A program made the translations under genes and the position numbers. The notes under the pieces are model-generated. The model saw only the letters and a program-made list of their open reading frames with translations. It was not told the origin of the DNA and ran no database searches. From positions 186,001 through 250,000 of the forward strand of contig NZ_QBDT01000001.1 in NCBI RefSeq assembly GCF_004124325.1: a stretch of DNA of 64,000 bases, written 5' to 3'. This document shows, one piece after another, positions 37,013 through 44,226 of this stretch. This stretch comes from Streptomyces sp. L2 (GTDB lineage: Bacteria > Actinomycetota > Actinomycetes > Streptomycetales > Streptomycetaceae). Positions within the stretch are counted from its first letter, which is position 1; every line of letters begins with the position of its first letter.

Positions 37013-37387
37013 GTGGTGAACCACCAGATCACCGGCGACCGCAACACGACCCTGTCCGCCGAAGACCTCGCCGCGCTGCGCGAGAACCTGCACGAACAGC
37101 TGCTGTTCCGCCGCGAGCAGCTCCAGCAGATGGCCGCTGCGGCCACCTCCCGCACGGAGGCGCTGCTCATCCGGCAGACCGCCTCCCAGCTGGAGGTGCG
37201 GGTCAAGCTCGCCGCCACGGCCCGGATGGTCCTCGCCGACGTCGAGGCCGCCCTCGCGCGCATGGACGAGGGCCGCTACGGCGCCTGCGGGCTGTGCGGG
37301 CTGCCCGTCGACCGGGAGCGGCTGCTGATCGTGCCGCAGGCCCGCTACTGCTCGCGCTGCCAGCAGGTGAGGGAGGCCGGCCGATGA
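37013..37387 (+). CDS. DksA/TraR-type zinc-finger protein (second)
   Basis: A 124-residue relative of the preceding gene. A longer N-terminal coiled-coil hairpin (LSAEDLAALRENLHEQLLFR, then LAATARMVLADVEAALARMD) is followed by the C4 finger CGLC and ARYCSRCQQ. Tandem GTG codons at 37013 and 37016 follow GGGG; either could start translation. The stop overlaps the ATG of the MreB-like gene by four bases. The coupling of a polymerase-channel-type protein with an actin-fold protein is odd and recurs, to my memory, in S. coelicolor (SCO6164-SCO6166 region). Confidence 0.87.
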   Translation: MVNHQITGDRNTTLSAEDLAALRENLHEQLLFRREQLQQMAAAATSRTEALLIRQTASQLEVRVKLAATARMVLADVEAALARMDEGRYGACGLCGLPVDRERLLIVPQARYCSRCQQVREAGR

Positions 37388-38223
37388 GCACCGCACCCGG
37401 TCCCCGTGCCGAGGGCACCCGGCACCGGCCCTGGCCCCGGTGCCGGCAGTGCTGCGGCATCGCCCTGGACCTGGGCAGCGCCCGGACCCGGGCATGGCTG
37501 TCCGGCCGGGGAGGGATCGTCGACGTGCCGACGCTCGCCCTCCCCGGCGACGGCGAGGGCGAAGGCGCGGGCGACGGCTGTCCCGTCCGGCGCGGCGCCA
37601 TCGTGGACACCCCCGGGGCCGCCCGGATGCTCGACGGTCTCCTGGGCCCGGGGCTGCCGCGCGGCACCCGTCCGCTGATCGTCCTGGCGGCACCCGTGCT
37701 GGGAGGTGTCGCCTTCCGCACCGAGGCGCGCGCCGCCGTCCAGACGCTGCGGCCGCGCGGCGTGCTGACGGTGCCGGCCGCGCGCGCCGTGGCCGTGGCC
37801 GCCGGCGCCGACCTGGGCCGGCCGCTGCTGGTGGTGGACCTCGGCGCCCATGTCACCGAGGCCGTCCTGCTCACCGACGGCTCGGTGACCGACGCCCGCC
37901 GCACCGCGCTGGGCACCGCAGACCTGGACGCCCGTACGCCGCCCGCGCGGATCGCCGACGCCGTCGTCGCGATGATCTCCACCATGCTCGAACAGGACCG
38001 CACCCCGCAGACGCTCGACGCGCTGGGGCGCGGCGTCCTGCTGGCCGGCGGAGGCGCGCTGCGCCCCGACATCACGTACCGCCTCGGCGGGCTGCTGCAT
38101 GCTCCCGTCCGTCCCGTGCCGGCCCCGCACACCGCGGCGGTCCGGGGTGCCGCCCGGCTGCTCGAAGCGGCGCACACCCACCCCTCGGCCGGCGCTCCGA
38201 ACGAACCCGTGCCCCTGAACTGA
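37384..38223 (+). CDS. Short MreB-like actin-fold protein
   Basis: A 279-residue protein of the actin/MreB/Hsp70 fold. Phosphate-1 motif: CGIALDLGSARTRAWLSG; connect and phosphate-2: LLVVDLGAHVTEAVLL; adenosine motif: GVLLAGGGALRPDITYRLG. It is about 60 residues shorter than MreB; the sections expected for the small subdomains IB and IIB appear reduced, as described for S. coelicolor SCO6166. It may still bind ATP but is unlikely to form standard MreB filaments. An extra CRQCC motif sits just before the first ATPase strand. Coupled translation with the DksA-like gene suggests related timing. Confidence 0.82.
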   Translation: MSTAPGPRAEGTRHRPWPRCRQCCGIALDLGSARTRAWLSGRGGIVDVPTLALPGDGEGEGAGDGCPVRRGAIVDTPGAARMLDGLLGPGLPRGTRPLIVLAAPVLGGVAFRTEARAAVQTLRPRGVLTVPAARAVAVAAGADLGRPLLVVDLGAHVTEAVLLTDGSVTDARRTALGTADLDARTPPARIADAVVAMISTMLEQDRTPQTLDALGRGVLLAGGGALRPDITYRLGGLLHAPVRPVPAPHTAAVRGAARLLEAAHTHPSAGAPNEPVPLN

Positions 38224-38294
38224 CCGGCCCCGCCTGTCCGTTGCCCGACGGTCACCGGCGTGGCGCTTCCCGGCGACACGGAAGGAGAGACACC

Positions 38295-38918
38295 GTGCCT
38301 CGCGGAACACCCCCCGTGCCCCCGTCCCCCATCGACCTGCCGCGGGTGCGGTGGTGGCGCCGACGGAAGAACCCGCTGTGCCGCCGCACGGACATCGCCC
38401 GGGCGTGGCTCGCCGCCGGCCTGTTCGTGGCCGTTCTGGCGGGCACACCCGTCGCCGCGTTCCTGGCCGGGGACGCCGCGCACCGCCACCACCAGGAGGC
38501 GGCCCGGCAGCAGGCGGCCACCCGGCACCACGCGACCGCTGTCCTCGTCCACGACGCCCCGCGCCACCCGGAACCGGGCTCGGTGGAGGCGCGCAAGACC
38601 CTGTACCCGGTCCCCGTCCGCTTCACCGACACGGGCGGGCAGGCCCGTACGGGCACGGCGGACGTGCCGCCGGACCGGTCGGCCGGCAGCACCGTGCCGG
38701 TGTGGGTCGGCGCCGACGGCAGGCTCACCCGTCCGCCCCTGACCTCCTCCGAGATCCGTGACCGCACGGTGGGCTGGGCGGTCCTCGCCGCACTCGCCGT
38801 CCCGGCCGTCGGCGCCGGGCTGCACGGCCTGGCGGCGCACCGGCTGCGCCGCCGCGACCTCGCCGCCTGGGACGAGGCGTGGGCGCGGACCGCGCCCCTG
38901 TGGACGGCCTCGCCCTGA
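38295..38918 (+). CDS. Rv1733c-like two-helix membrane protein
   Basis: A 207-residue protein matching the Rv1733c family: basic start (VRWWRRRKNPLCRRTD), first helix ARAWLAAGLFVAVLAGTPVA, an external domain of about 100 residues (SVEARKTLYPVPVRFTDTGG, TVPVWVGADGRLTRPP), then a second helix AVLAALAVPAVGAGLHGL and a charged tail ending DEAWARTAPLW. The family is widespread in actinobacteria without known biochemical function; the mycobacterial member belongs to the DosR dormancy regulon. GGAGAG precedes the GTG start. It follows the MreB-like gene after 71 bases and may share its transcript. Confidence 0.82.
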   Translation: MPRGTPPVPPSPIDLPRVRWWRRRKNPLCRRTDIARAWLAAGLFVAVLAGTPVAAFLAGDAAHRHHQEAARQQAATRHHATAVLVHDAPRHPEPGSVEARKTLYPVPVRFTDTGGQARTGTADVPPDRSAGSTVPVWVGADGRLTRPPLTSSEIRDRTVGWAVLAALAVPAVGAGLHGLAAHRLRRRDLAAWDEAWARTAPLWTASP

Positions 38919-38962
38919 GGGAGGCGGCGACGTACGGCTGGGCGGGCGCTGGGCGGGCGGCG

Positions 38963-39805
38963 TCAGGCGGGGCTGAACGCGCCCTGGACGAAACGGCTGA
39001 GGGACGCCGTGAAGGCCGTGACGAAGGCGTCCCGGGCCTCCTCCGGGAGGGCGTCCAGGGACAGGTACGGGTTGAGGTCCTCCAGTTCGACGAGGAGGAG
39101 GCGGCCGTCCCGGGTCCGGCAGGCGTCGACGCGCTGGATGCCGTGGCCGAGGCCGTTCCAGTCGATGAAGCGCCGGGCGAACTCCAGGTCGGCGGCGGTC
39201 GCCGCGTAGGGCTCCAGCTGCCAGCGCTGCCGCGGGTCGGGCGCGTGGAGGGCGTACTGGAAGTCGTCGTCCACGAAGTAGAACGACACTTCGTGAAGGA
39301 AGTCGACGCGGGGCTGCACGAGGACGCCGCCGGTGGCGAGGCGGGCGGCCTGCCCGGGGGCGACGACGCGCAGGCCGAGGGAGTCCGCGCCGAGCTTCGG
39401 CTTGACCACGTAGCGGTCGGCGGCGGGCAGCAGGTGCAGGTCCTCGGCGCGGTCGACGGTCGGTATGACGGGGAAGCCGGCCGCGCTCAGGTCCAGCAGG
39501 TACTGCTTGCCGGCCATGTCGGCGCGGCCCGTGAGCGGGTTGTAGACGCGCGTGCCGCTGCTGAGTGCCCGCGCGCGGAAGTCGTCGTACGCCGCCTGGT
39601 ACCCGAGGACGGGTCCGCTGTTGCGGACGACGACGGCGTCGTAGGCGTCCATCAGCGCGGCCGCGTCCAGCGGATGGCACAGCGCCAGGTCGAAGTGCTC
39701 GCGCAGCCGGGAGGTCAGGTGGATGTCCTCGTCGCAGTAGCGGCGGCCGCGGGCCGGGTACGCCAGGTCCGTGACGTAGAGCAGGCGGGGGCGGGTGCCG
39801 GGCAT
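38963..39805 (-). CDS. ATP-grasp family protein (glutathione synthase-like)
   Basis: A 280-residue protein with the ATP-grasp layout: an N-terminal Rossmann-like half (RLLYVTDLAYPARGRRYCDE, AVVVRNSGP), the nucleotide-binding YVVKPKLGADSLGLRVV, and metal-site residues in LLVELEDLNPYLSL (Glu and Asn of the ATP-Mg site). Relatives ligate a carboxylate to an amine, as in glutathione or lysine-tagging enzymes. No partner peptide or amino-acid gene is adjacent, so the substrate is unknown. The ribosome site GAGGAGG lies a little upstream of the ATG. Length and fold fit the RimK/GshB group but without a close named match. Confidence 0.75.
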   Translation of the reverse strand: MPGTRPRLLYVTDLAYPARGRRYCDEDIHLTSRLREHFDLALCHPLDAAALMDAYDAVVVRNSGPVLGYQAAYDDFRARALSSGTRVYNPLTGRADMAGKQYLLDLSAAGFPVIPTVDRAEDLHLLPAADRYVVKPKLGADSLGLRVVAPGQAARLATGGVLVQPRVDFLHEVSFYFVDDDFQYALHAPDPRQRWQLEPYAATAADLEFARRFIDWNGLGHGIQRVDACRTRDGRLLLVELEDLNPYLSLDALPEEARDAFVTAFTASLSRFVQGAFSPA

Positions 39806-39987
39806 GCGGGGCCTCCTCGGGTGCGGGGCCTAGGTCGGCCGGGAGTGCGGTTCCGGCGCGGTGCGCAGCACGGTGCGGAAAGGTTACGCCGCCCGAGTGC
39901 GGAGGGGCCGTGCCGCCCCTGGGACGGCGGGCAGGGGCGGCGCCCAAGGATGCCGGGCACCGCCGCCCCGCCCGGCTCAGCGGCAGA

Positions 39988-40048
39988 GCACTCAGTTCCC
40001 TCTCACGTCCGTTTGGCTGCACTGAGTGCCATCGGCGCGTGCTACGTT
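39988..40048 (+). promoter_or_regulatory. TetR promoter with operator-like repeats
   Basis: TACGTT (40043-40048) is a -10 box seven bases before the ATG, so the message is probably leaderless. GCACTGAGTGCCAT (40019-40032) lies upstream of it; an inverted copy, GCACTCAGT, is at 39988-39996. The same motif recurs before the next gene. Confidence 0.6.
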
Positions 40049-40055
40049 CCCGTCC

Positions 40056-40823
40056 ATGAGCTCCAGCAGCGCGGCGCCGGCCGCCAAGCCGCCGATGCGG
40101 GACGCCCTGGTCGGGGCCGCCTTCCGGCTCTTCCTGGAACGCGGCTACGAGCAGACGACCGTGGACGACATCGTGGCGCTGGCCGGAGTGGGACGGCGTT
40201 CGTTCTTCCGGTACTTCCCCTCCAAGGAGGACGTGGTCTTCCCCGACCACGAGCGCTGCCTCGCCGAGATGACGGCGTTCCTCGCCGCGAGCGGGCCGGA
40301 CCAGGAGCCGGTGCGGCGGGTCTGCGACGCGGCCCGGCTGGTGCTGCGCATGTACGCGGAGAACCCGACGTTCTCCGTGCAGCGGTACCGGCTGACCAAG
40401 GAGGTGCCGGGGCTGCGCGCCTACGAGCTGTCGGTGGTGTGGCGCTACGAGCGGGCGCTCGCCGGGTATCTGCGCGAGCGGTTCGCGGACCGGCCCGACG
40501 GTTCGCTGCGGGCCGACGTGATCGCCGCGGCGGTCGTCGCCGCGCACAACAACGCGCTGCGTTCCTGGCTGCGTTCGGACGGCCGGGGGGACGCGGAGGC
40601 CGCGGTGGACCGTGCGCTGGGGCATGTGCAGGCCACCTTCGCGCGACCCGCCGCCGACGGCTCGGCCACGGCGCACGCGGCCCGGACCGAGCCGGCATCC
40701 GGGCCGGACGCCGATGCCGGGCAGCCGGCCGGCCCGGACGACGTGGTCGTCCTCGTGGCCCGGCGCGACGCCCCGCTGTGGCGGCTCGTCCGGGAACTGG
40801 AGGCCGTGCTCGACCGCTCGTGA
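40056..40823 (+). CDS. TetR family regulator with C-terminal extension
   Basis: A 255-residue TetR-type repressor. The HTH is AAFRLFLERGYEQTTVDDIV with recognition region VGRRSFFRYFPSKEDV (residues about 25-58). The ligand-binding domain runs to about residue 190. A 55-residue tail follows: an Ala/Pro/Asp-rich linker and a distinct segment DDVVVLVARRDAPLWRLVRELEAV, absent from most TetR proteins. The recurring ACTGAGTGCCAT motif in its own promoter and before the next gene suggests that it represses both. An in-frame ATG at 40026 is possible, but the -10 position supports 40056. Confidence 0.87.
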   Translation: MSSSSAAPAAKPPMRDALVGAAFRLFLERGYEQTTVDDIVALAGVGRRSFFRYFPSKEDVVFPDHERCLAEMTAFLAASGPDQEPVRRVCDAARLVLRMYAENPTFSVQRYRLTKEVPGLRAYELSVVWRYERALAGYLRERFADRPDGSLRADVIAAAVVAAHNNALRSWLRSDGRGDAEAAVDRALGHVQATFARPAADGSATAHAARTEPASGPDADAGQPAGPDDVVVLVARRDAPLWRLVRELEAVLDRS

Positions 40824-40872
40824 TCCGCGGGCCCGGCCGGACCCCGGAGAGAAATTCGGGGTACGCAGTGCC

Positions 40873-40901
40873 TTTACGAGTGACACTGAGTGCCATACCC
40901 T
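40873..40901 (+). promoter_or_regulatory. Promoter with embedded TetR operator
   Basis: TTTACG (40873-40878) and TACCCT (40896-40901) are 17 bases apart, and ACACTGAGTGCCAT (40883-40896) lies between them, ending on the -10. The layout predicts steric repression of the DUF35 gene. Confidence 0.6.
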
Positions 40902-40969
40902 GTCGGCGTGCGCGGTGACACGGCAGCCGCGTGCGTGGGAAACCGGCCCAGCGCAGGGAGTTGACCAGC

Positions 40970-41386
40970 GTGTACCACCACTCAGCAAGCGTCTCGTTTC
41001 CGACGGCCGGCTCCGCGGCGGGCGTTCTCGACCCGGGAACCGCGGACACCCGGGACGCCATCCACTTCCAGCGCTGCACCTGGTGCGGCACCGCCATGCA
41101 CCAGCGGCTGCTCTGCCCGGTGTGCCAGGGCAGCGAACTGCGCACGGAACGCAGCGAGGGCGTGGGCACGGTCCGCCACTCCACCGTGGTGCACCGCAAC
41201 ACCCCCGCGGCCCGCAACGTGTCACTGATCGAGATGGCCGAGGGATTCGTCGTACGCGGCCGGGTGATGGGCCCGCCCATCGGCATCCACAGCGGCGACC
41301 GCGTCCGCCTCTCCACCGCCCAGGACCCGGTCCGCGGCGAGCCCGTCTTCCAGCTCCTCGACGAGCCGTACCGCGCCTGGACCTGA
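40970..41386 (+). CDS. DUF35 zinc-ribbon/OB-fold protein
   Basis: A 138-residue protein: a rubredoxin-like zinc ribbon (CTWCGTAMHQRLLCPVC, about residues 37-53) followed by an OB-fold (VVHRNTPAARNVSLIEMAEG, GPPIGIHSGDRVRLS). DUF35 proteins usually pair with thiolase-like or acyl-CoA enzymes and may guide CoA substrates; none lies beside it here, though the TetR upstream could respond to an acyl-CoA (inference). AGGGAG lies nine bases before the GTG. A MITE-like element begins 15 bases after the stop and may have displaced a former neighbour. Confidence 0.82.
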   Translation: MYHHSASVSFPTAGSAAGVLDPGTADTRDAIHFQRCTWCGTAMHQRLLCPVCQGSELRTERSEGVGTVRHSTVVHRNTPAARNVSLIEMAEGFVVRGRVMGPPIGIHSGDRVRLSTAQDPVRGEPVFQLLDEPYRAWT

Positions 41387-41401
41387 GCACGGCCGCCCCC
41401 G

Positions 41402-41545
41402 CTAGGGCCTGTCTGACAATTCGCGTCTGCCGCGCGACGCCATGCACGCTCCCCCAGCCTCCGGCCGGGGGACCCCCAGAGCACGCACCTGACGCCGCGC
41501 GGCCCACCCTCCGGGCGACGACGCGAATTGTCAGACAGGCCCTAG
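41402..41545. mobile_element. 144-bp MITE-like palindromic element with perfect 26-bp ends
   Basis: The outer 26 bases (41402-41427) are an exact inverse of 41520-41545, running from CTAG inward through GGGCCTGTCTGACAATTCGC. The interior is also partly palindromic (GCCGCGCG against CGCGCGGC, and TCCCCC against GGGGGA). It encodes no transposase. The terminal CTAG fits the YTAR target duplicated by IS5-group elements, so the element is probably a non-autonomous IS5-type derivative of about 136 bp plus target duplication (inference). Confidence 0.75.
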
Positions 41546-41546
41546 G

Positions 41547-41660
41547 ATGATCGCGGGCCGTGACTGGCGCTGGGGTGGGGCACCACCGGGGAGCGGCCCG
41601 GCCGTCAGGGTCTGTGCCGCGCGCCTGGGCGTCCCCGACGAGGCCCTGGAGCGCGTGTGA
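41547..41660 (+). pseudogene. Possible 3' remnant of a gene cut by the MITE
   Basis: A 37-codon frame starts two bases after the element and ends with ARLGVPDEALERV at a TGA overlapping the GTG of the next gene by four bases. Such coupling is typical of a genuine upstream cistron, and the tail looks like the C-terminus of a longer protein. No matching 5' part is recognisable before the element, so this is tentative. Confidence 0.3.
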
Positions 41661-42430
41661 CCCCCGTGATCGCCCCCGCCGACGCCGGCCGCCTGCTGGA
41701 GGACGTCCAGCGGTCCGGCAACCGGCTCGCCGGATCCCTGGCCGCCCTGACCGACGCGGAGGTGCGGGCGCCGTCACGGCTGCCCCGCTGGTCGCGCGGT
41801 CATGTGCTCACCCATGTCGCCCGCAGCGCGGACGCCTACGTCTGGATGCTGCGCCGGGCCCGCACCGGCGCCGAGTCCGGGCCCCGGACGACCGCGGCCG
41901 CCCTGGCCGAGGCGGTGGAGCTGGGCGCCGCCCGGCCGGCCGCCGACGTGGCCGCCGATGTGCGGGGCAGCGTGGATCGGTTCGTCGCGGAGGCCCGTCT
42001 CATGCCCCCGCACGGCTGGGAGCACCCGGTGACGGCACTGGCCGGCTGGCGGCATCCGGCCTGGTACACCCTGCTGCGCTGCCTGCGGGAGCTGGAGACC
42101 CACCACGTGGACCTCGGCCTCGGCTACGGCACCGGCAACTGGCCGAGCGGCTACGTCACGTGGGCGCTCGACGACACGCTCGGCACGCTGCGCGCCCGAG
42201 GCTTCCCGCTGGCCGCCGTCGAGGCGGCCGACCTCGGCCGGCGCTGGTCCCTCTCCCCCGAGGGCGCCACGATCGCCGCCCCCGGGCACCGTGTACTCGG
42301 CTGGCTCAGCGGCCGGACCCCGGTGAGCGAGATGGTGACCGACGGGACCGCCGCGGCGCTGCCCTCCCCGCCGCCCTGGCCCCAGCCTCCGCTGCCCGGC
42401 TGGGGCCGGGAGGGCGAGGACGGCGCCTGA
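41657..42430 (+). CDS. Maleylpyruvate isomerase-family mycothiol-dependent enzyme
   Basis: A 257-residue protein of the DinB/MDMPI superfamily. LPRWSRGHVLTHVARSADAY holds the first conserved His residues, and LRELETHHVDLGLGYG supplies the rest of the metal site, consistent with a three-His site on a helical bundle. The C-terminal part (LSPEGATIAAPGHRVLGWLS, then SGRTPVSEM) is the usual second domain. Members use mycothiol for isomerisation or thiol transfer; the substrate is not evident. The GTG start overlaps the TGA of a short upstream frame. GGAG lies just before it. Confidence 0.85.
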   Translation: MTPVIAPADAGRLLEDVQRSGNRLAGSLAALTDAEVRAPSRLPRWSRGHVLTHVARSADAYVWMLRRARTGAESGPRTTAAALAEAVELGAARPAADVAADVRGSVDRFVAEARLMPPHGWEHPVTALAGWRHPAWYTLLRCLRELETHHVDLGLGYGTGNWPSGYVTWALDDTLGTLRARGFPLAAVEAADLGRRWSLSPEGATIAAPGHRVLGWLSGRTPVSEMVTDGTAAALPSPPPWPQPPLPGWGREGEDGA

Positions 42431-42540
42431 GCCGAGGGACGGGACGGCGACGACTGCGTCTGAGCCGGGGACGGGACGGCGACGACGGTATCGGGGCCGG
42501 GTTCGGGAAGGCGACGACGGCATCCGGGCCGGGGTCCGGG
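42431..42540. repeat. Degenerate 32-33-bp tandem repeats
   Basis: About three imperfect copies with starts near 42431, 42464, 42496 and 42528, sharing a GCCGGGG...GGCGACGACGG pattern. They fill the gap between two convergent genes and have no evident coding role. Confidence 0.6.
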
Positions 42541-42559
42541 CGGCGGATCCGGCCGTCGC

Positions 42560-42946
42560 TCACTGCGTGAGGGTCACCCTGATGCCGACCGTGCCGTCCC
42601 GGCCGCGGCGCAGTCGGCTGCCCAGCAGGCTGAGGCGGCCGAGGATGCCGTACTTGCGGGCGAGCAGGGTGCGGTAGCGGGCGGTGGTGGCCGCGTCGGT
42701 GATCTCGGCGGTGGCGGGGGTCTGTTCGCCGGTCGGGTTGCCGCGCACGTCGCAGGGGCCGACGAGGATGTCGGCGCGGCGCCGGATGCGTTTGACCTTC
42801 CCGCTGCCGGCGACCGTCCAGACGCCGAGGGTGGCGCCGTCCCGGACCACCCACACCGGGGTGGCGACGGGGCTGCCGTCCTTGCGGAAGCTGGTGACGA
42901 GCAGGTAGGTGCCGGCGCCGAGCCGGTCGAGCCGCGTGTCATCCAT
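42560..42946 (-). CDS. PPOX-class F420-dependent flavin-split-barrel protein
   Basis: A 128-residue protein of the F420-dependent PPOX class. RLGAGTYLLVTSFRKDGSPV and ATPVWVVRDGATLGVWTVAG form the first strands; AGSGKVKRIRRRADILVGPC is the typical cofactor-facing segment with Lys and Arg for the F420 phosphate. The C-terminal half (ARYRTLLARKYGILGRLSLL) is the usual helix. Relatives are small F420-dependent reductases of unknown physiological substrate. It converges with the mycothiol-dependent gene. Confidence 0.85.
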   Translation of the reverse strand: MDDTRLDRLGAGTYLLVTSFRKDGSPVATPVWVVRDGATLGVWTVAGSGKVKRIRRRADILVGPCDVRGNPTGEQTPATAEITDAATTARYRTLLARKYGILGRLSLLGSRLRRGRDGTVGIRVTLTQ

Positions 42947-43023
42947 GGCGGAAGTCTAGGAGCCGGTGCGCGTCCGCAGGAGGGCCGCGAAGGCGTCCGT
43001 CGCGGCCGTGCCACCGCCCAGGT

Positions 43024-44202
43024 TCAGCGGATCGCCGCCGCCATCCGCCGTACGCCCTCCTCCAGCACCTCCGGCGAGGCCGCCAGGTTGAGGCGTACGT
43101 GGCCCGCGCCGCCCGTGCCGAAGGGCAGACCGGAGTTGAGGGCGACCCGGCCGCGGTCGAGGAAGGCCGCGGCCGGGTCGTCGCCGAGGCCGAGGGCGCG
43201 GCAGTCCAGCCAGGCGAGATAGGTGGCCTGGGCCGGGCGGTGGCGTACCGCGGGCAGGTGCCGGGCCAGCAGGCCGGTGAGCAGGCGCCGGTTGGTGTCG
43301 AGCCCCGCCAGCAGCGCGTCGAGCCAGCCGGTGCCGTCGCGCAGGGCCGCGGTGTGGGCGATGACGCCGAGGTGGCTGGGGCCGTGGCTCACCTCCTCGG
43401 GCAGCCGGGCGAGGTCGGCGGCGGCCCCCGGCCCGGCGAGGGCGAGGGCGGCCTTGAGCCCGGCCAGGTTCCAGCCCTTGGACGCCGACATCAGGGACAG
43501 GCCGCGTTCCGCGCCGGGGACGCTCAGATACGGCGTGAAGGGGACGCCGGGGGCGACCAGCGGGGCGTGGATCTCGTCCGCGACGACCCGGACGCCGTAC
43601 CGCTCGGCGAGCGCGGCGACGGCGGCCAGTTCCGCGGCGGTGTGCACGGTGCCGGTCGGATTGTGCGGGCTGCACAGCAGGAAGGCGGCGCGGCCGCCGC
43701 CCGCGGCGGCCGCGCGGAAGGTGTCCTCCAGCGCGCCCAGGTCGATCCGCGCGTCCGCGCCGAGCGGGCACTCCACTACCCGGCGGTCCAGGTGGGTGAC
43801 GAACTGGTAGAACGGCGGATAGACGGGCGAGTTGACGACGACCGGGTCACCGGGCGAGGTGACCAGCTTGAGCATCTCGACGACACCGAGCATCACGTCG
43901 GGCACGATCGCGGTGCGTTCGACGGCGAGCCCGTGCCAGTCCCAGCGCTTGCCGGCGAAGGCCGCGAGCGCGTCGGCGTAGGCGGTGCCCGCGGGGTACC
44001 CGGTGTCGCCGAGGGCGAGCGCGTCGGTGACGGCGCGGACGACGGGCTCGGCGAGCGGGACGTCCATCTCGGCCACCCACAGCGGCAGCACGTCCTCCGG
44101 GTAGGTGCGCCACTTCATGCTCGTACGGCGGCGCAGCTGATCGAGGCCCAGAACGCGCAGCGGATCGGGTTCGCCGGCCGTGTCGTGCGGGATGCTGGTC
44201 AT
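43024..44202 (-). CDS. MalY/PatB-type aminotransferase (probable cystathionine beta-lyase)
   Basis: A 392-residue fold-type I PLP enzyme. [16 protein letters not shown] is the MalY/PatB N-terminal signature; [16 protein letters not shown] binds the phosphate side; [11 protein letters not shown] carries the pyridine-nitrogen Asp; [12 protein letters not shown] holds the PLP Lys; and [15 protein letters not shown] contains the C-terminal Arg. Members act as C-S lyases on cystathionine or cysteine conjugates. A TATCTT -10 box six bases upstream indicates a leaderless message, and the gene is divergent from the DUF3800-like gene with only 24 bases between the starts. Confidence 0.88.
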   Translation of the reverse strand: MTSIPHDTAGEPDPLRVLGLDQLRRRTSMKWRTYPEDVLPLWVAEMDVPLAEPVVRAVTDALALGDTGYPAGTAYADALAAFAGKRWDWHGLAVERTAIVPDVMLGVVEMLKLVTSPGDPVVVNSPVYPPFYQFVTHLDRRVVECPLGADARIDLGALEDTFRAAAAGGGRAAFLLCSPHNPTGTVHTAAELAAVAALAERYGVRVVADEIHAPLVAPGVPFTPYLSVPGAERGLSLMSASKGWNLAGLKAALALAGPGAAADLARLPEEVSHGPSHLGVIAHTAALRDGTGWLDALLAGLDTNRRLLTGLLARHLPAVRHRPAQATYLAWLDCRALGLGDDPAAAFLDRGRVALNSGLPFGTGGAGHVRLNLAASPEVLEEGVRRMAAAIR

Positions 44203-44208
44203 GGGCTC

Positions 44209-44214
44209 AAGATA
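44209..44214 (-). promoter_or_regulatory. Leaderless -10 box (TATCTT) of the MalY-type gene
   Basis: TATCTT on the minus strand lies six bases before the ATG at 44202, with a weak TTCCGG 17 bases further upstream. The divergent gene starts at 44227, so the two promoters must overlap. Confidence 0.5.
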
Positions 44215-44226
44215 GGGGGCTGTGCG

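Noticed and set aside
37203..41777. A 1524-codon open frame on the minus strand
   Set aside because: It crosses at least seven well-supported genes, is Arg/Pro-rich with no domain, and is explained by antisense GC bias.
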